Shown here: piece by piece, positions 1 through 12,439 of the stretch | Layout of the letters: each line of letters opens with the position of its first letter | Position numbering within the stretch: the first letter of the stretch is position 1 | Source of the DNA: Scatophagus argus | Lineage: Eukaryota > Chordata > Actinopteri > Scatophagidae | Direction of reading: 5' to 3' | Length of the DNA: 64,000 nucleotides | Assembly (NCBI RefSeq): GCF_020382885.2 | Contig: NC_058507.1 | Span: 139,001-203,000, forward strand | Notes under the pieces: generated by a model | What the model was told of the DNA's origin: nothing | What the model saw: only the letters and a program-made list of their open reading frames with translations | Database searches by the model: none | Translations under genes and position numbers: made by a program

Positions 1-15
1 AATGCCCCCCCCCCT

Positions 16-240
16 CCATTAGCCGGCTGATGTGCCCTTGAGCAAGGCACTTAACCCCCCAATATGCTCCCCGGGCGCTTGATGCTGCCCACTGCTCCTG
101 TGTGTGTTTCACTGCATGTAATTTGCTGGGTGTTGCATGTGTGTGTTCAACTAAGGATGGGTCAAATGCAGAAGATGAATTCAGTGTGTGTATGTAAGAA
201 TATATGTACTGCCAATAAAGTGATTCTTTATTCTGATTGT
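16..240 (+). repeat. SINE-like dispersed repeat, copy 1 at window start
   Basis: The block runs from CCATTAGCCGGCTGATGTGC to a T-rich end and contains GAGCAAGGCACTTAACCCCC and a GGGTCAAATGCAGAAGATGA segment. The same block recurs at 63819-64000 in the same orientation with only a handful of differences. The segments around GAGCAAGG, CTCCCCGGGCGC and AAATGCAGA also resemble the body of the tRNA-headed SINE at 17254, so this is probably a related SINE lacking its tRNA head. Confidence 0.75.
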
Positions 241-1917
241 TAAGATGAAGGTTTGAGTCAGAAGATAATGAACTCCAGGAAGTCACTTCATTTTATCAGA
301 CTAACAAAAGAATTAAATGTTAAACGAAGTTGGACAGGAAGTGATGTCATGACTTCCAGTAAAAACTCCAAGAAGGTAAGGTAAGCACAAAATGTAAAGT
401 TTGTGCGGCTTCCTGGGAGGACAAAGCTGATCAAACACCAAACACACCATCTTCAATCAGCTGTCAGCTGACTGGGGGGGTGAATTTGGCAGCTCATTTG
501 TGGTGAACTGCCCCTTTAACTGGTCATGTTAAAGGTCAGAGGAGATTCCTTTCATTGACTCCCATCCTCCTCACCCCTTACCCCTTTGGACTTCGCATCC
601 TCCCCCATCATTCTACTTCTCCTCTACACTAATTAAAGATCCCTTCATTTTCTTCTCACCCAACCCCCCCCCCAATGTACGCTTTCCATCCGACCTGTTC
701 CAGGTGGAAACGTTGCTCCATTATTCCTCCTCGTTGGACTGTATAAATCACAAAGTGAGCAATCTTTGTTCTGTCTCAGAGAGGGTAGTGGGACGCCGTG
801 TTGGGACACAGTCTGTTAAACTTGTTGTTGTGTTACACGTGTGTCCTGATCACCCCGCTCTGGGCCAACATCGTGCCGCTGTGGTTTGGTTCAGGTCTTT
901 TTCACAGCAGTGTTCTGAGATTTCCTCATGTTCAAAGTCCAGGCAGGTTAGTTTTATTACCTCCTTCCCCTCCTCCCCTTTTTCATTGACCTTAACTCCT
1001 CATGTTAAAGGTCACCTCCTCGTCGCTCCTGCTTACTGATCATCTCATTTGGAAATTATTCTGATTAATAAGTCGGGCGGCTCTTTTGAAGCGTCTCCTC
1101 TGGCCCGGCTGGAAAAGACACATATTGACTTTCTGGGTTTGGTTTCTCTTTTGATGTAGCACTTTAAACTCACAGACCTTGAGGGCTTTAATTAGCATAG
1201 AGGAGGAGGAGGTCAGCATCAGGTCTGTAATCCCTGCTGGAGCCGACCTCGAAGCGTTCTGACACCATCAGCCCACAGGTTCAGTTCAGCAGCTGCAGCT
1301 CTGTGACCAGGAGGAAACAGGAGGTGCAGGAGGAGGAAGAGGAGGTGGCAGGAGGGAGGAGTAACTTTGTGCAATCGTTTGTTGCGGCTGAACTGAACAG
1401 CAGGTTTAACATCTGTGTTGTCTTTCAACACTTGGTGTTGGTAGCTCAGTTTGAGCAGCTCCTACACCTGCTGCTCCATCCGCACACTCATTTGAGCACA
1501 TCACCCACCCCATCTCTTTCACTTCTCTACAGAAAAACATGTTGTCCTGCTGCCGAATTAACTGCTTCGTACTGAACTGAAGCGCAGCTGCTGAACTCCC
1601 ACAGTGCACCTGGAGCTGCAGTCCAGAAGCCGACTGTGTGATGAATCAATTGAATGCTCATTATGAAGTGTGTTGACTCTCATGTTCGTTAATTAGTCAA
1701 TTAGTTTATTAATCCTTTGTTCAAGCAGCATGCAGTAAAACACAAATGGTTCAAACACAGTCAATGGTCCTGCTCTGACTTTAATAGTCCTAAATCTTCA
1801 GGATGATTGGCTGATTGACAGCCCTCATAACCAATGAGAGTTGACAGTCCTTCGCTGTCCTCATCTCTCACATTGATCTTTTGTTCTGTGATCGGCCTGT
1901 GTGTTTTATCCAATCAG
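241..1917. other. mipol1 intronic or upstream DNA, no gene recognised
   Basis: Several pyrimidine-rich stretches (540-670) and a purine-rich patch (1315-1360) are present. No exon with acceptable splice sites and MIPOL1 similarity was found. The stretch 1025-1200 (balanced composition, TAATTAGC core) could be a conserved non-coding element, but this is only an impression. Confidence 0.4.
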
Positions 1918-4900
1918 GAGGAGCAGTTGAAGCTTCAGAGAGAGACAGGTGGAGCTTTGGAGGTCAGTCAGCCACTGGAGGCAGAGCTACAGGTGCTACA
2001 AGGTCACAGGTGAGTCTGTTGGAAGGTAATAAGCCTCAGGCTCAATGTGTGGTCAGCGATGTCGACGTGATGCTGTTTGATGTCAGTCTGATCAGCCTTC
2101 CATCACCTGTTCCCGTTTGTATCTGTATCTGTATCATGTGGTTGAGGTCGTTGAAGATCATCACTCTGGGTAAACCAGCAGCACAGTGAAGTTGGGTCTG
2201 AACATCACTGTGACTCTGTGTGAAGCTGATAACGCCGTTCACTGTGGTTACCTGAGTGACCCGAGTCTTCAGAGTGTCCTCTGAGCATTTCAACATAATG
2301 AGAACCTAAATATGTTCACACAAATCGTGTGTGTTTGCTCAGAGGATTCCTCCTCCTCTGCCTCCTCTCTTTTGTGTTCAGATTCAACCAGTCAGATGAA
2401 AGGGAGAGAGAGAGAGTAAACACATGTTCAGTCTGAACACTGATGAGGCGTGTCACATGTGAAAACAGTTTGTTAATGTAAAAATGCTGTGCAGCTCTGC
2501 AGCAGCAGTAACAGAAGTCGTGCTGTTTGTCCACACTGTCCAAACTGTGACTGTCCATACATCATCAGGATTGATGCTGAACGCCTGCAGGGAGGAGGAG
2601 GAGGAGGAGGAGGAGGAGGAGGAGGAGGGGGAGGGGGGGGGGAGCAGGAGATGATCAGTAGAAGGATGAGGTGATTGTTGAACACTTCAGTGAGCTCTTC
2701 AGTAATTCAGTAGACAAAGTCACAGGATCAGGTCTGCGGTGGACGTGGACTCTGACCAAAGACTAAAGTGTCCTCAAGGGGCGCCGGAGAGTTGAACAGG
2801 AGGCAAAGATAGTGCAGGAATCCAAAGTCCTAACTGATTACAATAACGTGAAATGTAAATGTAATGAAATGTAATCCGCTGATGGTCGTCTGTACGTTCA
2901 CTGCTACGTGGCTAACATGGCTAAATTTCTATTGTTTTAATATATACTTTCTATTCTGTTATATATTCTGTTTTTAATACTTATCTTTCATTTTGTCATC
3001 TTAAATGTTGGTGTTAGCATCTGTCAGTTTAAAGTTCAGATTTGACGTTATAAAATGCAGCAGAATGGAAAGTCAGAGATCCACTTTACATTAGAAGGAG
3101 GAGATTTAAATGAGAGGAGGAGTAGCTCGTGGACAGACAAACAGGAACTCGTGTCAGTAGTCGTCACTGGCATGGTTTCAAACCACTGAGCAGCATAAAC
3201 GGGGAGGATGGGGATAAAGACTCTAATGTGTGAGCTAATGGAGAAAAGAAAAGAAGCGTGCAGTCGTTCACGTGTGACTCTGTGAATTAAAGCTTTTTAG
3301 TTCGTGGTTGGTGGAAGAACCAACCAGGCCAGTTTTGTGGAGTTTTATTTTGTTTCTGTCCTGTCCAAGTGGTGTGTCTTACAGCAAGTTAACAAGGATC
3401 AGGGATCAACGATATCTTCTTGTCATTCTCACCATGGGAACATGAAAAGAACGAAATCCAGTTCTCAGATCTCGGTGAATTAAAATACAAACAAAAACTT
3501 GTTAATGAGTGGCAATGATAAATAAGAAATAAATGAGCAGCTTCAGTAGTAGTAGTGGTGTTGGGCGTGAGCAGCACTGATAAGATAATTTTAAAAAAAA
3601 GTTGCAGCAGTGTTAAAGTGAATGCACCTCAGTGTTCAGAGGCACAGCAGTGTGGAACAGTCCAGTAGTCCGACAGCATCTGGGAAGAAGCTGGTCAACC
3701 GCCTAGTGGTCCTTGCCCGCATGCTGCGCAGCCTTCTGCCTGAGGGGAGGGGTGGAAACAGTCCATGGGCAGGGCAGGTGGGGTCTCTCGTGAAGCAGGC
3801 TTCCCTGTCCTGCATCTGCTGGTTTGGATAGCACACAGTGAAGCAGGAGTGAGTGTGCTGGTGTTGGTGAGACTTCCTGATGATGCTCAGGGTGTTGTCA
3901 TGCCAGATGAGGATTTTGGTCAGGTGTACCCCGAGGTATCTGAAATAGACAACCATCTCCCCAGCTGCTCCGTCGATGCAGAGAGGAAGGGCGGCAGTGC
4001 CAATCTTATGGACGTCCACAATCATCTCTTTGATTTTGTCAATGTTGAGGAGGAGGTTGTTCTTCCTACACCACAGTCACGGTTCAAACACCTCCTGCTT
4101 ATATACTGACTTGATCCCATTGGTGATGAGCCCCACCACTGCAGGGCAGTTCTGTGAATTCAGAAGTTATTACTTTTGTGATATTTTGTTGAGTTTGTTT
4201 TGTTTATTAAGAATTAAGAGAGCTTCTGCAGTGTAGTGCACTCGTCTTTGCGTCCAGCTCAGCTCTGGTGTCAGTCGTGTGTTTTGTTTTGTTTTGTCGC
4301 CTGACGGCAGCTCAGCCTTTCCTTTTGACGCCGCAGAAGCACCAGGTGACGATGGTGATGATGATGGTTCTCGACCCAGCTGACCTGAGTTGGGTCTCTG
4401 TCTGGATGTTGGTCTCCTCTGGATCCCAGCAGGTGCACAGCTGTGGGCCACACAGCTCCTCTAATCAAACAGCTGTTTGGCCAAAGCTTCATTTGATTCA
4501 GGTCAGGAACCATACTGACCTTCTTCTGACCTTTGACCTCTGACCTGCTGCTTGTTGGTTCAGGAGCTTAGTGGTCACAGTTCAGATCCTGATGATATCC
4601 ATGGAAACCTATCGTCCAGTCTGAAGGCAGGAAAAATGTGTCTTTAGTTAAAACATAAAACATGAAACTGGGCAGTGAAACATAACATGAAGCTTGGAGA
4701 ACAAACAGATGAAGACAAATCAGCGAGATGTTCTAGTATGAAGACATCCAGTCTGAACTGAGTGAACAGTGGACTTTGTCCTTTGTTTTGTCCTCTGTTG
4801 TGAGTCGACTCTGTTTACCTTTAATTAACCTGAAGCCTGGTCAGAGGCTATCAATATCACAACCGACTGATTTGCTGTGTGTGTGCACGTCACTTGGGTG

Positions 4901-7900
4901 GGTTAAATGCAGAGCACGAATTTCGTTGGAGTGAGTTCCCTCCCAACCTGTTGCTGTCTTTATGTAGCTGGCTTCACATGAGACTTCACATTAGTCCAAC
5001 CCCATCCAGAGGGGGAGGAGCCACGTCAGCAACATGCTAACGTCTAACTCAACAGGCTAATCTACCAAATAAACAGGAAATCAACAGAAAACGTGGCACA
5101 GCTCCCAGCCTCCACTTCCTGTAGCTGTTGATGGTGCAGTGTGGTGAGCTGACATTAAATGCACCAATAGTTATCCAGTCATCATGAATAAAGTTGATCT
5201 GTTGTGCCTTAAAGACTTTTGTGTTGGCAGCCAACAGCAGACAGCGAGGTGGGCGGGACTTCACCTGTAGCCGGAGGACTGAGCTGGAGGTGGTGCTGTG
5301 TTACAGAAGATCTGGTAGAGAAGTTAAGGCTGGACTGGTGATGCCGTGTTTTCTGTAGGACAGAACAGCTCTCTTCAGATGTTTCACACTAAAAAAACAA
5401 AACACGAAGAGAATTGGCTCTTCTTTCATTAATATCTGAAGACGGCACGTGATCACAGTGAAACATCGTCCATCTCGTCTTTGACTCCTGTTTTTAAAAC
5501 AAACCTCTCTGTTACAGTTCTCACTTTGCTGGATAAGAAAATTCCTGAGTGTACATGAAAAGCCTTCAGCTGATGATGTAATGAGAGTTTGTGTTACCTG
5601 AGAGACACTGAAGGCTAACGAGACATCTGGTGAAGGTGATGTTTCAGGATTCAGTGAGTCTGAACCGACCGCGTTCTTCATCCTCTTCTTCTCACAGCTC
5701 TCAGGACCTCCTTGCCCTTCCTCCCGTGTCACCCGGTGAAGGGGTCTCTCTGGCAGGTCAGGCCCCGCCCCTGCTGGTCCAGCTGCAGCAGCTTTCCAAG
5801 GAGAAACAGAAGGTGGAGGCGGAGCTTCAGCGCAGTCAGGAGGCAGAGCGAGAGGCCAGTGAGAGAGTCCGCAGGTCAGATTCTACCTTCACCTGACACA
5901 CCTGTTGGCGGGTTTTATTCCTCCTGCGGTTGTCATGACAACACAAACGTCTCAGTAACAGCATGACACGCGGTAGTGTTTGTGTTTGCATACATCCATG
6001 TTAGTTCACACACACAGTGAGATGGTTGATGACATCAAGCTGAGGCCGTGTTTGATTGGATGAAGGTTTGTTTTGGACCAGGTACAGTCAGTGTGTCAAC
6101 ATCTTGTCAGTCAAGTTCAGAGCTTAAAGAGGAACTAAATGCCTAAACCATTTTATTCTGATTATTAATTTAATTAATTGAAATGGGTATTTAGTAGGGT
6201 TACTGATTGATTCTGCTTCAAATCTTGACATTTTAGTGGACAGTATTTTAATTTTCCTTTTTGTGTTATAAATATGCATAACGACTGCCCTCTACAGGTT
6301 GCAGTGTGCTATTACAACTGAATTCTGTGAGTGGCTGAGTTGGAGGCAAGTGGCATTTTGGTGGCAGCTTTCTCAGCTGCAAAAACACCACTGGATTGCC
6401 CAGCTTGAATGGTTGGCGGTGGCAGACAATCATGAGGTTCTGACTCTGGTCATTGTTGTTCTTGTCTTGTTGCCAGTTAGTTTTCTGTCCAGTATGAACT
6501 CTTTTGTTTCACGATGTGTGACATCAGTGTACTGAGCCTAATCTGCCTCAAAAAGGTTGTTTAATCATGACTAGAAGAATTTATTTAATTATCACATTTT
6601 GTGTAATCAAATGTCCTCAGACTGACCTGAATCACAGTCACAGTCTTTTGTCTTCAGGGAGACTTTAAACCAGTTTCTGCAGCTATTGCTCCTGAAGGAA
6701 TGCATCAACCAGACACAAATCTTTGACTTGTGGTGAAATCCAGCTTTTGATAAAAGCTATAACAGCAGTTAGTGTTGACTCAGGTGTGGTTGGTTTGATG
6801 TCTGGTGAAGAAACAAGAAGAACTCTGAAGAGTTGACCCTGAAGCCATAGCGACGCCTCTGAACAGGATTTTTGTCCTAGAGTTAACCTAATCATAACCT
6901 CACGTGTTTCATGTGTTCATCGTGCAGTTTGGCTTATTTATTGACTTTGTTGATTTTATCTAATCGTTGCTTCTCAAACCGCGCTGCCATGTTGACAGAA
7001 GTCGGTGGTTTCCAACCACCCAAGGTGGTTAAGAGACAAATCTGAGGGGTTACAAAATGGGGAAGAGCATTGAGTAATATTTGTTTCCTTGTTTGAGTTA
7101 TTTCAACTTCTTGTGCCTCTAAAAAGTCTTAAGTGAAACAGGACCTGTTTAAAGGGTCACAAGCTAAAAGGTTAAAAAGCAAAGAGAATATGAGGAGCTG
7201 AAACATGTTGCAGCAGTCATCAGAGACTGGGATGTGTTCAAAGACTGGTTAAGCGTGTAGGACTAAAGAGATTTGGTTTGATGATTCATATTCAGCGGAC
7301 ATCGTTGAGAGTGTCTCTGCTGCAGAGTTGATCAGGAAGAATTAATCCTTCAGATTTCAGCTCATACAGGATGACGGTCGGATGCTGAATAACGTGACTT
7401 CTTCTGCTGCTGCTTCTCGTCTCATCAGTGTGAAGATGAAGGGATGAGATTCATGATGAAAACAGCTTAAGTCGTCCGTCTGCGTCCCGCGCCGTCCTCC
7501 TGGGCTCAAACCCGTGGCTCTAATTTGGCTGCCAGCAGGGGGGAGGCCGGTGGTGAAGAGCCTCCCAAGTTTCTGAATAGTGGAGAGAGGAATATTTGCT
7601 CTCTGGAGGGGAGGGAGGGAGATCGAAATCTGCTGGTTATTAGAGACGAGAAGTTTAATTTGGTTTGGAGAGAGAGGGAGAGGGAGAGCACCTCGATGAG
7701 TGTTAGAAAGTCATCCAGGGTCAATTTTCAAACTCATCTCAATTTCCTGCTTTTCATTTTTCTCTCTCTGCACTCAAACTGTTAGTATTCTCTGTGCTAG
7801 TCGGAATAATTCAACAACAAACAATCAACAGTGTATACAGAACAGTCTTCACTAAGGTCAAACTGTGGTCCTGATAGAAAACAAGTGGTTAAAAACACAG

Positions 7901-8368
7901 TCAGCCCCTGCAGGTGAACACCACGATCACAGCAGGTGGATGTCACAACATTACCGGACTGTGGTCATCAACAAAAATGTCATCACAACAAGTAGAAACA
8001 TGGTCACTGCAGGGAGAAATTAGTAAATGTTTAGTAGTAAACGTGTAAATTTTCAAATGCACTTTGAGGTTGAAATGTGGTCAGAAACTGAAAGTAGCCT
8101 TCGACACTTAAAGGTTTAGGTTAGGGTTTGGGGTTGTCCAATGCAGGTCCTGCAGGGCTTGTAGTTCAACTCCCATCAATAATATTCTGCTGACAGGAAT
8201 TTGTCTGTAAATGTTTTTTTATTCAAGATTTTGAAGCTTTTTTTGAGTTTGCATTCAGTTTCCATCAGCGTCTGTAAGTCATTTCTGCTGGTCTTCGTCA
8301 GGTTGGAGCGTCTGGTTGAGGTCCTGAGGAAGAAAGTCGGGACAGGAAGCCTGCGAGCAGTCATCTGA
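1918..8368 (+). CDS. mipol1: mipol1, last three exons seen (partial, 5' part outside window or unrecognised)
   Basis: Three exons join in frame: 1918-2009 (starts phase 0, ends phase 2), 5698-5874 (2 to 2) and 8302-8368 (TGA stop at 8366-8368). The terminal exon reads LERLVEVLRKKVGTGSLRAV and then I, almost identical to the C-terminus I know for human MIPOL1 (mirror-image polydactyly 1). The middle exon ends in a coiled-coil stretch (LVQLQQLSKEKQKVEAELQR) that also aligns with MIPOL1, preceded by a Pro/Gly-rich segment that does not. The first exon (EEQLKLQRETGGALEVSQPL and on) is coiled-coil-like and is assigned mainly by matching splice phase, so it is the least certain. MIPOL1 is a coiled-coil protein of poorly defined role. 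It lies beside foxa1 in vertebrates, as here, in convergent orientation. No earlier exon could be recognised in 1-1917. Confidence 0.85.
2588..2642. repeat. (GGA)n microsatellite merging into a G run
   Basis: Perfect GGA triplets run for about 45 bases and pass into a G-rich block. The tract is intronic in mipol1. The poly-Gly and poly-Pro reading frames across it are artefacts of the repeat. Confidence 0.9.
3602..4160 (-). pseudogene. non-LTR retrotransposon (LINE) reverse transcriptase remnant
   Basis: Read on the minus strand, the block contains a degraded post-catalytic reverse transcriptase segment: WCRKNNLLLNIDKIKEMIVD (the LNxxKTKEMIVDF type motif), then a FRYLGVHL motif, and near the C-terminal end RARTTRRLTSFFPDAVGLL. 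These match the 3' part of fish jockey/L2/Rex1-type LINE ORF2 proteins. The catalytic core is absent and at least one stop precedes the WCRKNN motif, so the copy is dead and 5' truncated. It lies in a mipol1 intron. Confidence 0.75.
4871..4945 (+). repeat. 3' fragment of the tRNA-type SINE
   Basis: The sequence TGCTGTGTGTGTGCACGTCA, followed by a GGGTTAAATGCAGAGC block and a TTTCGTTGGAGTGAGTTCCC end, matches the 3' half of the full-length SINE at 17254-17517. The tRNA head is missing. Confidence 0.75.
5875..8301. other. mipol1 last intron, contains CTCF-like sites and a GC-rich candidate regulatory block
   Basis: The intron starts GTCAGA and ends CTTCGTCAG. Within it, 7480-7720 is more GC- and purine-rich than its surroundings and contains a CTCF-like core CCAGCAGGGGGGAGG at 7532-7546. 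A reverse CTCF-like core (CCTGTAGAGGGCAG on the minus strand) lies at about 6285-6300. No coding potential was recognised. Confidence 0.4.
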
Positions 8369-8694
8369 TCGCCATTTTATTAAGCATTTTCTGTTTAATT
8401 GCTCATTTTCTAATTTTTCTATTCCTCTTTTTTTCTTGAACAAAAACATGAGCAGCTGTTCATTGTTGTCACTTTACATTGTTGTCTGTTACTTCAGTGA
8501 TGAATCAACTGGAGGATATCTTACTTTTATGAAACCAAAACAAAACAAAAAATCTTTACAGTCTTAAAACTTTGAGTTTAGTTTGTAAATGTTTGTGTAA
8601 TCATGAAATGTTTCCAAGAAGATATTTGACCTGATCAGCTGTTCTGCTCCTCTCGATTGATTTTGATGTCAGGTGTGGTTTTATCATATTTTCT

Positions 8695-8700
8695 AATAAA
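8695..8700 (+). terminator. candidate mipol1 poly(A) signal
   Basis: A canonical AATAAA lies about 330 nt after the mipol1 stop codon. A second AATAAA follows near 8885. Either would give a short AT-rich 3'UTR. Which one is used cannot be told from sequence. Confidence 0.45.
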
Positions 8701-10216
8701 TGTGATTATATCTGAGTGTATTCTTTGTCCTTCCTATGATCTTGACATTAAATATAATGTTAATAAGAAATGTTGATTGTTGATATCTAATATCTGGGAC
8801 AGCTGTTGTGAAAATCTCTAAAATCTAAAATGTTTGATTTTATGTTAAATATGTGTTTTGCTGTCAAAATTCAGATGTGAACATAAATAAAAAGCTGATC
8901 TTGTTGTGGTTTCATGATATTATTTTTTTAATGAGCTGTTGAAAATTAGATTTTACATCTTCCACTATAATGAATGTTTTAATGGACAGCGTTTATTTTG
9001 TGTTACAGGAGCGTTGAAACTTCTTTTTGGTCCAGTTTTCTGAGTCTCTGCAGCAAAGGATTCTTCCCCTCCTCCCTTTGTCTCTAATTGAAGATCAGTC
9101 TACCTTTTAGTTCTTCTGTTGATTTTAGGTTTGTCTTTTAAACTCTCCTGTTTTAAACAGAAACTTTGCTCAGATTAATTTCAGAGGATCGCTGTGACAA
9201 ATGGTAGGGAGCCACTCTGACTTCAAATTAAAATTTAATTTCAACAACTCTGTCAAATTGTTGCTTTAAAGGAAACTGATGAAGCCTCAGCAGCCGCTTG
9301 ATTTTACAACAGCTGAACAAAAAAATAACTTAAACCAAAATAAGAGTAAGCTCAGAACTGGAGCAGGACTGAATGCTGAAACAAAAAGCAAACACTGAAC
9401 TGATGTCACCTCACTGACTCTTTGTTCAGTTGTCACAGGAGCTTCAGCTTTATGATAAGCTTCATTAATATTATGGAGGGATATTAAAGTAAAAGTACCG
9501 AAATATTAACCACAAAGAGTACTGTGTGTCCAAAGTAAAAGTACTCGTGACACTGACATCATTTGTGGAATTTTTTTTTTTCATTTTAAATAATTTAAGT
9601 CAGTAAAGTTTATATTCTACAGTTACAAACTGTAGTGTTTCTTGAGCCTATGAAAGCGTTTTTAAAATTTGACTCGTTTTAGACCAAACAATAAATTATG
9701 AAGTTACTCTACAACATTTATGCTTCCACATTTAGACCTGAAAGTCTTGACATTTCAATTCTGTGTGATTTGGCGGCACCTGTGGTCATCGGTGGTAACT
9801 ACAAGTATGTCTTTCGATAATATACGATATACGGTTCTCAGAGTTCCATTCCAGATGAGGCACACAAACCCCAAATCGACCACGAACACATCAGAAACAC
9901 CACAGCAGAGGAGCTGCTGTAACACAGATTCATCACTAGCTGATGTCATACTGTTCATCTCATATCCAACATGTGAGCAGACACCTTTCAGTCATTAAAG
10001 TTGAGAAATCAATCAATCAATTGAACTCAATGAAAATATGATATCTACATGTAAACTGAATGTAGTAGTATCAGTATTTAAGCAACTGAGGAAGTAGTAC
10101 TACATCTGGCCTGTCGGTGAATCGACACTGATGGATAAAATATCTTTGTTGTTTCACATCTGAATCTGCAAAGTACATGCAGTATCCTGTGGTATAAATA
10201 CACGGTAGAGGTACAG

Positions 10217-10349
10217 AGGGAGTTCTTCCTTGCCACTGTCTGCTTGCTCGGGAGTTCAGGCTCTGGGTTTCTGTAAAGCATCTGGGAACAATTTTGATTG
10301 TAAAAGGTGCTATATAAATAAAACTGAATTGAATTGAATAAAATAAAAA
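10217..10349 (+). mobile_element. L2-type LINE 3' end
   Basis: The sequence runs from an AGTTCTTCCTTGCCACTGTC block through TCTGTAAAGCATCTGGGAAC to GGTGCTATATAAATAAAACT and an ATTGAATTGAATA tail. This is the familiar 3' UTR and tail of fish L2-like LINEs. The copy at 24873 has the same blocks on the opposite strand. Confidence 0.75.
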
Positions 10350-10792
10350 TACTCAAGTGAAATACTTGTACCCCCAAACTGGACTTGAGTAAATGTACTG
10401 CTGACTGTTAGTGTTTAAACAAAGTGCTGAAGCGGCTGTTTTCTGCAGGAAAAAGTGGCTTTATATTCAAACACACACACACACACACTGCATACTAACA
10501 CTGTTCAAACATGAGGAGGAGCCTCCTGATTGGTTGACCTCTGCTGCAGTCCACACACACACACTCACTCAGGTTTCAGTGATGTTGTTAAAAGCATCGC
10601 TGAAGCAAAATTAAGAGTTAAACTTTTGCATTGAAGTAACTGAAGTGGACTGTGAATCAATAAAGTCATCAGATCATTCAAATTGTCCAGCACGTCATTT
10701 TCAAATGTTATTTCATGAAGTGTTTAAGGTTTGTTTACTCACTTTGTATTGTTGATGAGTTAAAGCAGCAGGTGAAAAGATGAAACTACTGA

Positions 10793-10888
10793 CAGATAGA
10801 TAGACAGATGGATGGATAGATGAATGGATGGATAGATGGATGGATGGATAGATAGATACTTTATTGATCCCGAGGGAAATTCAGATGG
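10793..10888 (-). mobile_element. LINE 3' tail with GATA/GGAT satellite
   Basis: A GATAGATA/GATGGATG run is followed by TACTTTATTGATCCCGAGGG and AAATTC. On the minus strand this is the AATTTCCCTCGGGATCAATA-AAGTATC tail common to fish non-LTR elements. Only the tail is present. Confidence 0.7.
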
Positions 10889-11192
10889 ACCTACTGACAG
10901 TACAGACAGATGAAGAGAGAGACAGATGGAGTATTATGTATGTATAATACTTCAACAAATGAATGAGTGTTTATTGATTATTGATTGTAATGAACTGAAT
11001 TGAATTGTAATTACACACACAGTTCTTACAGACCAACAAAACTAAATGTGTTAAGTTTTATTAACTCTGAGTAAATAAAACAACTTTTTTGGTTTAAAAA
11101 CAGTTTTGTATTGAAATGTGAACCATAAAATAAAATCAAAAATATGAATAAAATGAAAGTAACTGAAAAGTCCTATGTAAATTATATCTATA

Positions 11193-11475
11193 TTACGTGT
11201 GCGTGTGTGTGTGTGTTCTGACCCCCTCCCTCGCCTGATTGGTTGCCATGGTTACCGTGGACCACTTGTGGTCGACTTGGGTGTCCTGGTTTTAATCCTG
11301 CAGCCGTTAATCTGCTTGTTCTGAAGAAAGACTCAGTTTGTTGGAGCTCCAACTTCTGACGCCACCTGGGAGTGTGTGTGTGTGAGTGTGTGTGTGTGTG
11401 TGTGTGTGAGTGTGCGTGAGCGTGTGTGTGTGTGTGTGTGAGTGTGTGTGTGTCTGTGTGTGTGTGAGAGTGTTT
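11193..11475. repeat. interrupted (TG)n microsatellite cluster
   Basis: Two TG/GT-rich tracts (11195-11218 and 11371-11470) contain GAGTGTG and GCGTG interruptions. The His/Thr-rich minus-strand reading frame here comes from the repeat and is not a gene. Confidence 0.9.
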
Positions 11476-12439
11476 CCTGTAGTTGTGGGGACCGTTCACA
11501 CAGTCATACAGTGAGGATCCGAGTTCCTCGAGTTGCTTTAAGGTTAGACTGAGGTTAGGATTAGGTTAATGTTAGGTCAGGATCAGGCAGGTAATTTTTT
11601 TGTTATGGTTTATTGTTATGGTCAGGTGGTGGTTAAGCTTCCAGGAAATGAATGGAAGTCAGTGTAATGTCCCCAAAAGTGATGGAAATACAACTGTGTG
11701 TGTGTGAGAGAGAGAGAAACTGGATCATTGATACTGGATCATTGTGTAGTCACTGATAACTTTGCAACCCATTCAAGTTGTCTCTTCAGTATGAAAATGA
11801 ATATTGTAGTACTACTAAAATACCACATGAAAGTACTCAGAAATACTTCAAATACATTGTGTAAATAACTTCAATAAAATCCTCACTCTTCATGAAGTAC
11901 TTTGTGTAGTACAAACAGTGTACAGGAGGGTTTACTCATCCCAGCAGTCTGGACAGCTGCTGGACTGGGTGTCCTCTGGGGGACCAGTGCTGTCTCTGTT
12001 CTCCAGTGCCTGACACATGGACTACATGAGCGTCATGAAGACACGCTGACATGTACACAGAAACCGATTCGACCTGACTGGGACGTTGTGATTGATGAAG
12101 ATTGACTTCAGACTGATCGCAGGTCAGCATAGAGACGTCAGAGAGGAAGACAACCAATCAGGACAATGATGTACTGATGATCAGGACATCAGCTGTGGGC
12201 CTCAGTCCGTCAGCTGAACACAAGCTGCCCCCCCCCCCCCCGACTGCCGTGTGACCACCTCGCAGAGCCGTAATGAACTTCCTGCGTGTCGTTGTTAATG
12301 GGAAAGCAGCTGCTCTCTCTCTCTCTCTCTGTTTCAGTGTCTCTCACCCTCTCTCTCCTCTTTGATCATCCTCCTTGCTCTCCTCTTTTCTTCTTCTTCT
12401 TCTGATGCTGGAGGGGATTTCTTTGCTCCTTTCGTTGGT

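Larger units (their letters stand above)
2010..5697. other. mipol1 intron
   Basis: This 3.7-kb intron begins GTGAGT and ends CTTCTTCTCACAG. Apart from the GGA repeat, the LINE remnant and the SINE fragment listed separately, I see nothing gene-like in it. Confidence 0.7.
8369..12439. other. intergenic, AT-rich, repeats only
   Basis: Between the mipol1 3' end and the GC-rich block at 12440 there is AT-rich sequence with an L2-type LINE tail (10217-10349), a LINE 3' tail with GATAGATA repeats (10793-10888) and CA/TG microsatellites (10471-10490, 11193-11475). No gene was recognised. Confidence 0.6.

Noticed and set aside
704-1039. Open + strand frame upstream of the first mipol1 exon
   Set aside because: No similarity to MIPOL1 or any family, no convincing splice sites, and composition matches the surrounding non-coding DNA.
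10471-10490. CRISPR-like or regularly spaced repeats among the microsatellites
   Set aside because: The repeats are contiguous di- and trinucleotide runs without spacers, in a vertebrate nuclear sequence.
11188-11499. His/Thr-rich minus-strand reading frame
   Set aside because: Translation of the TG microsatellite; no gene context.
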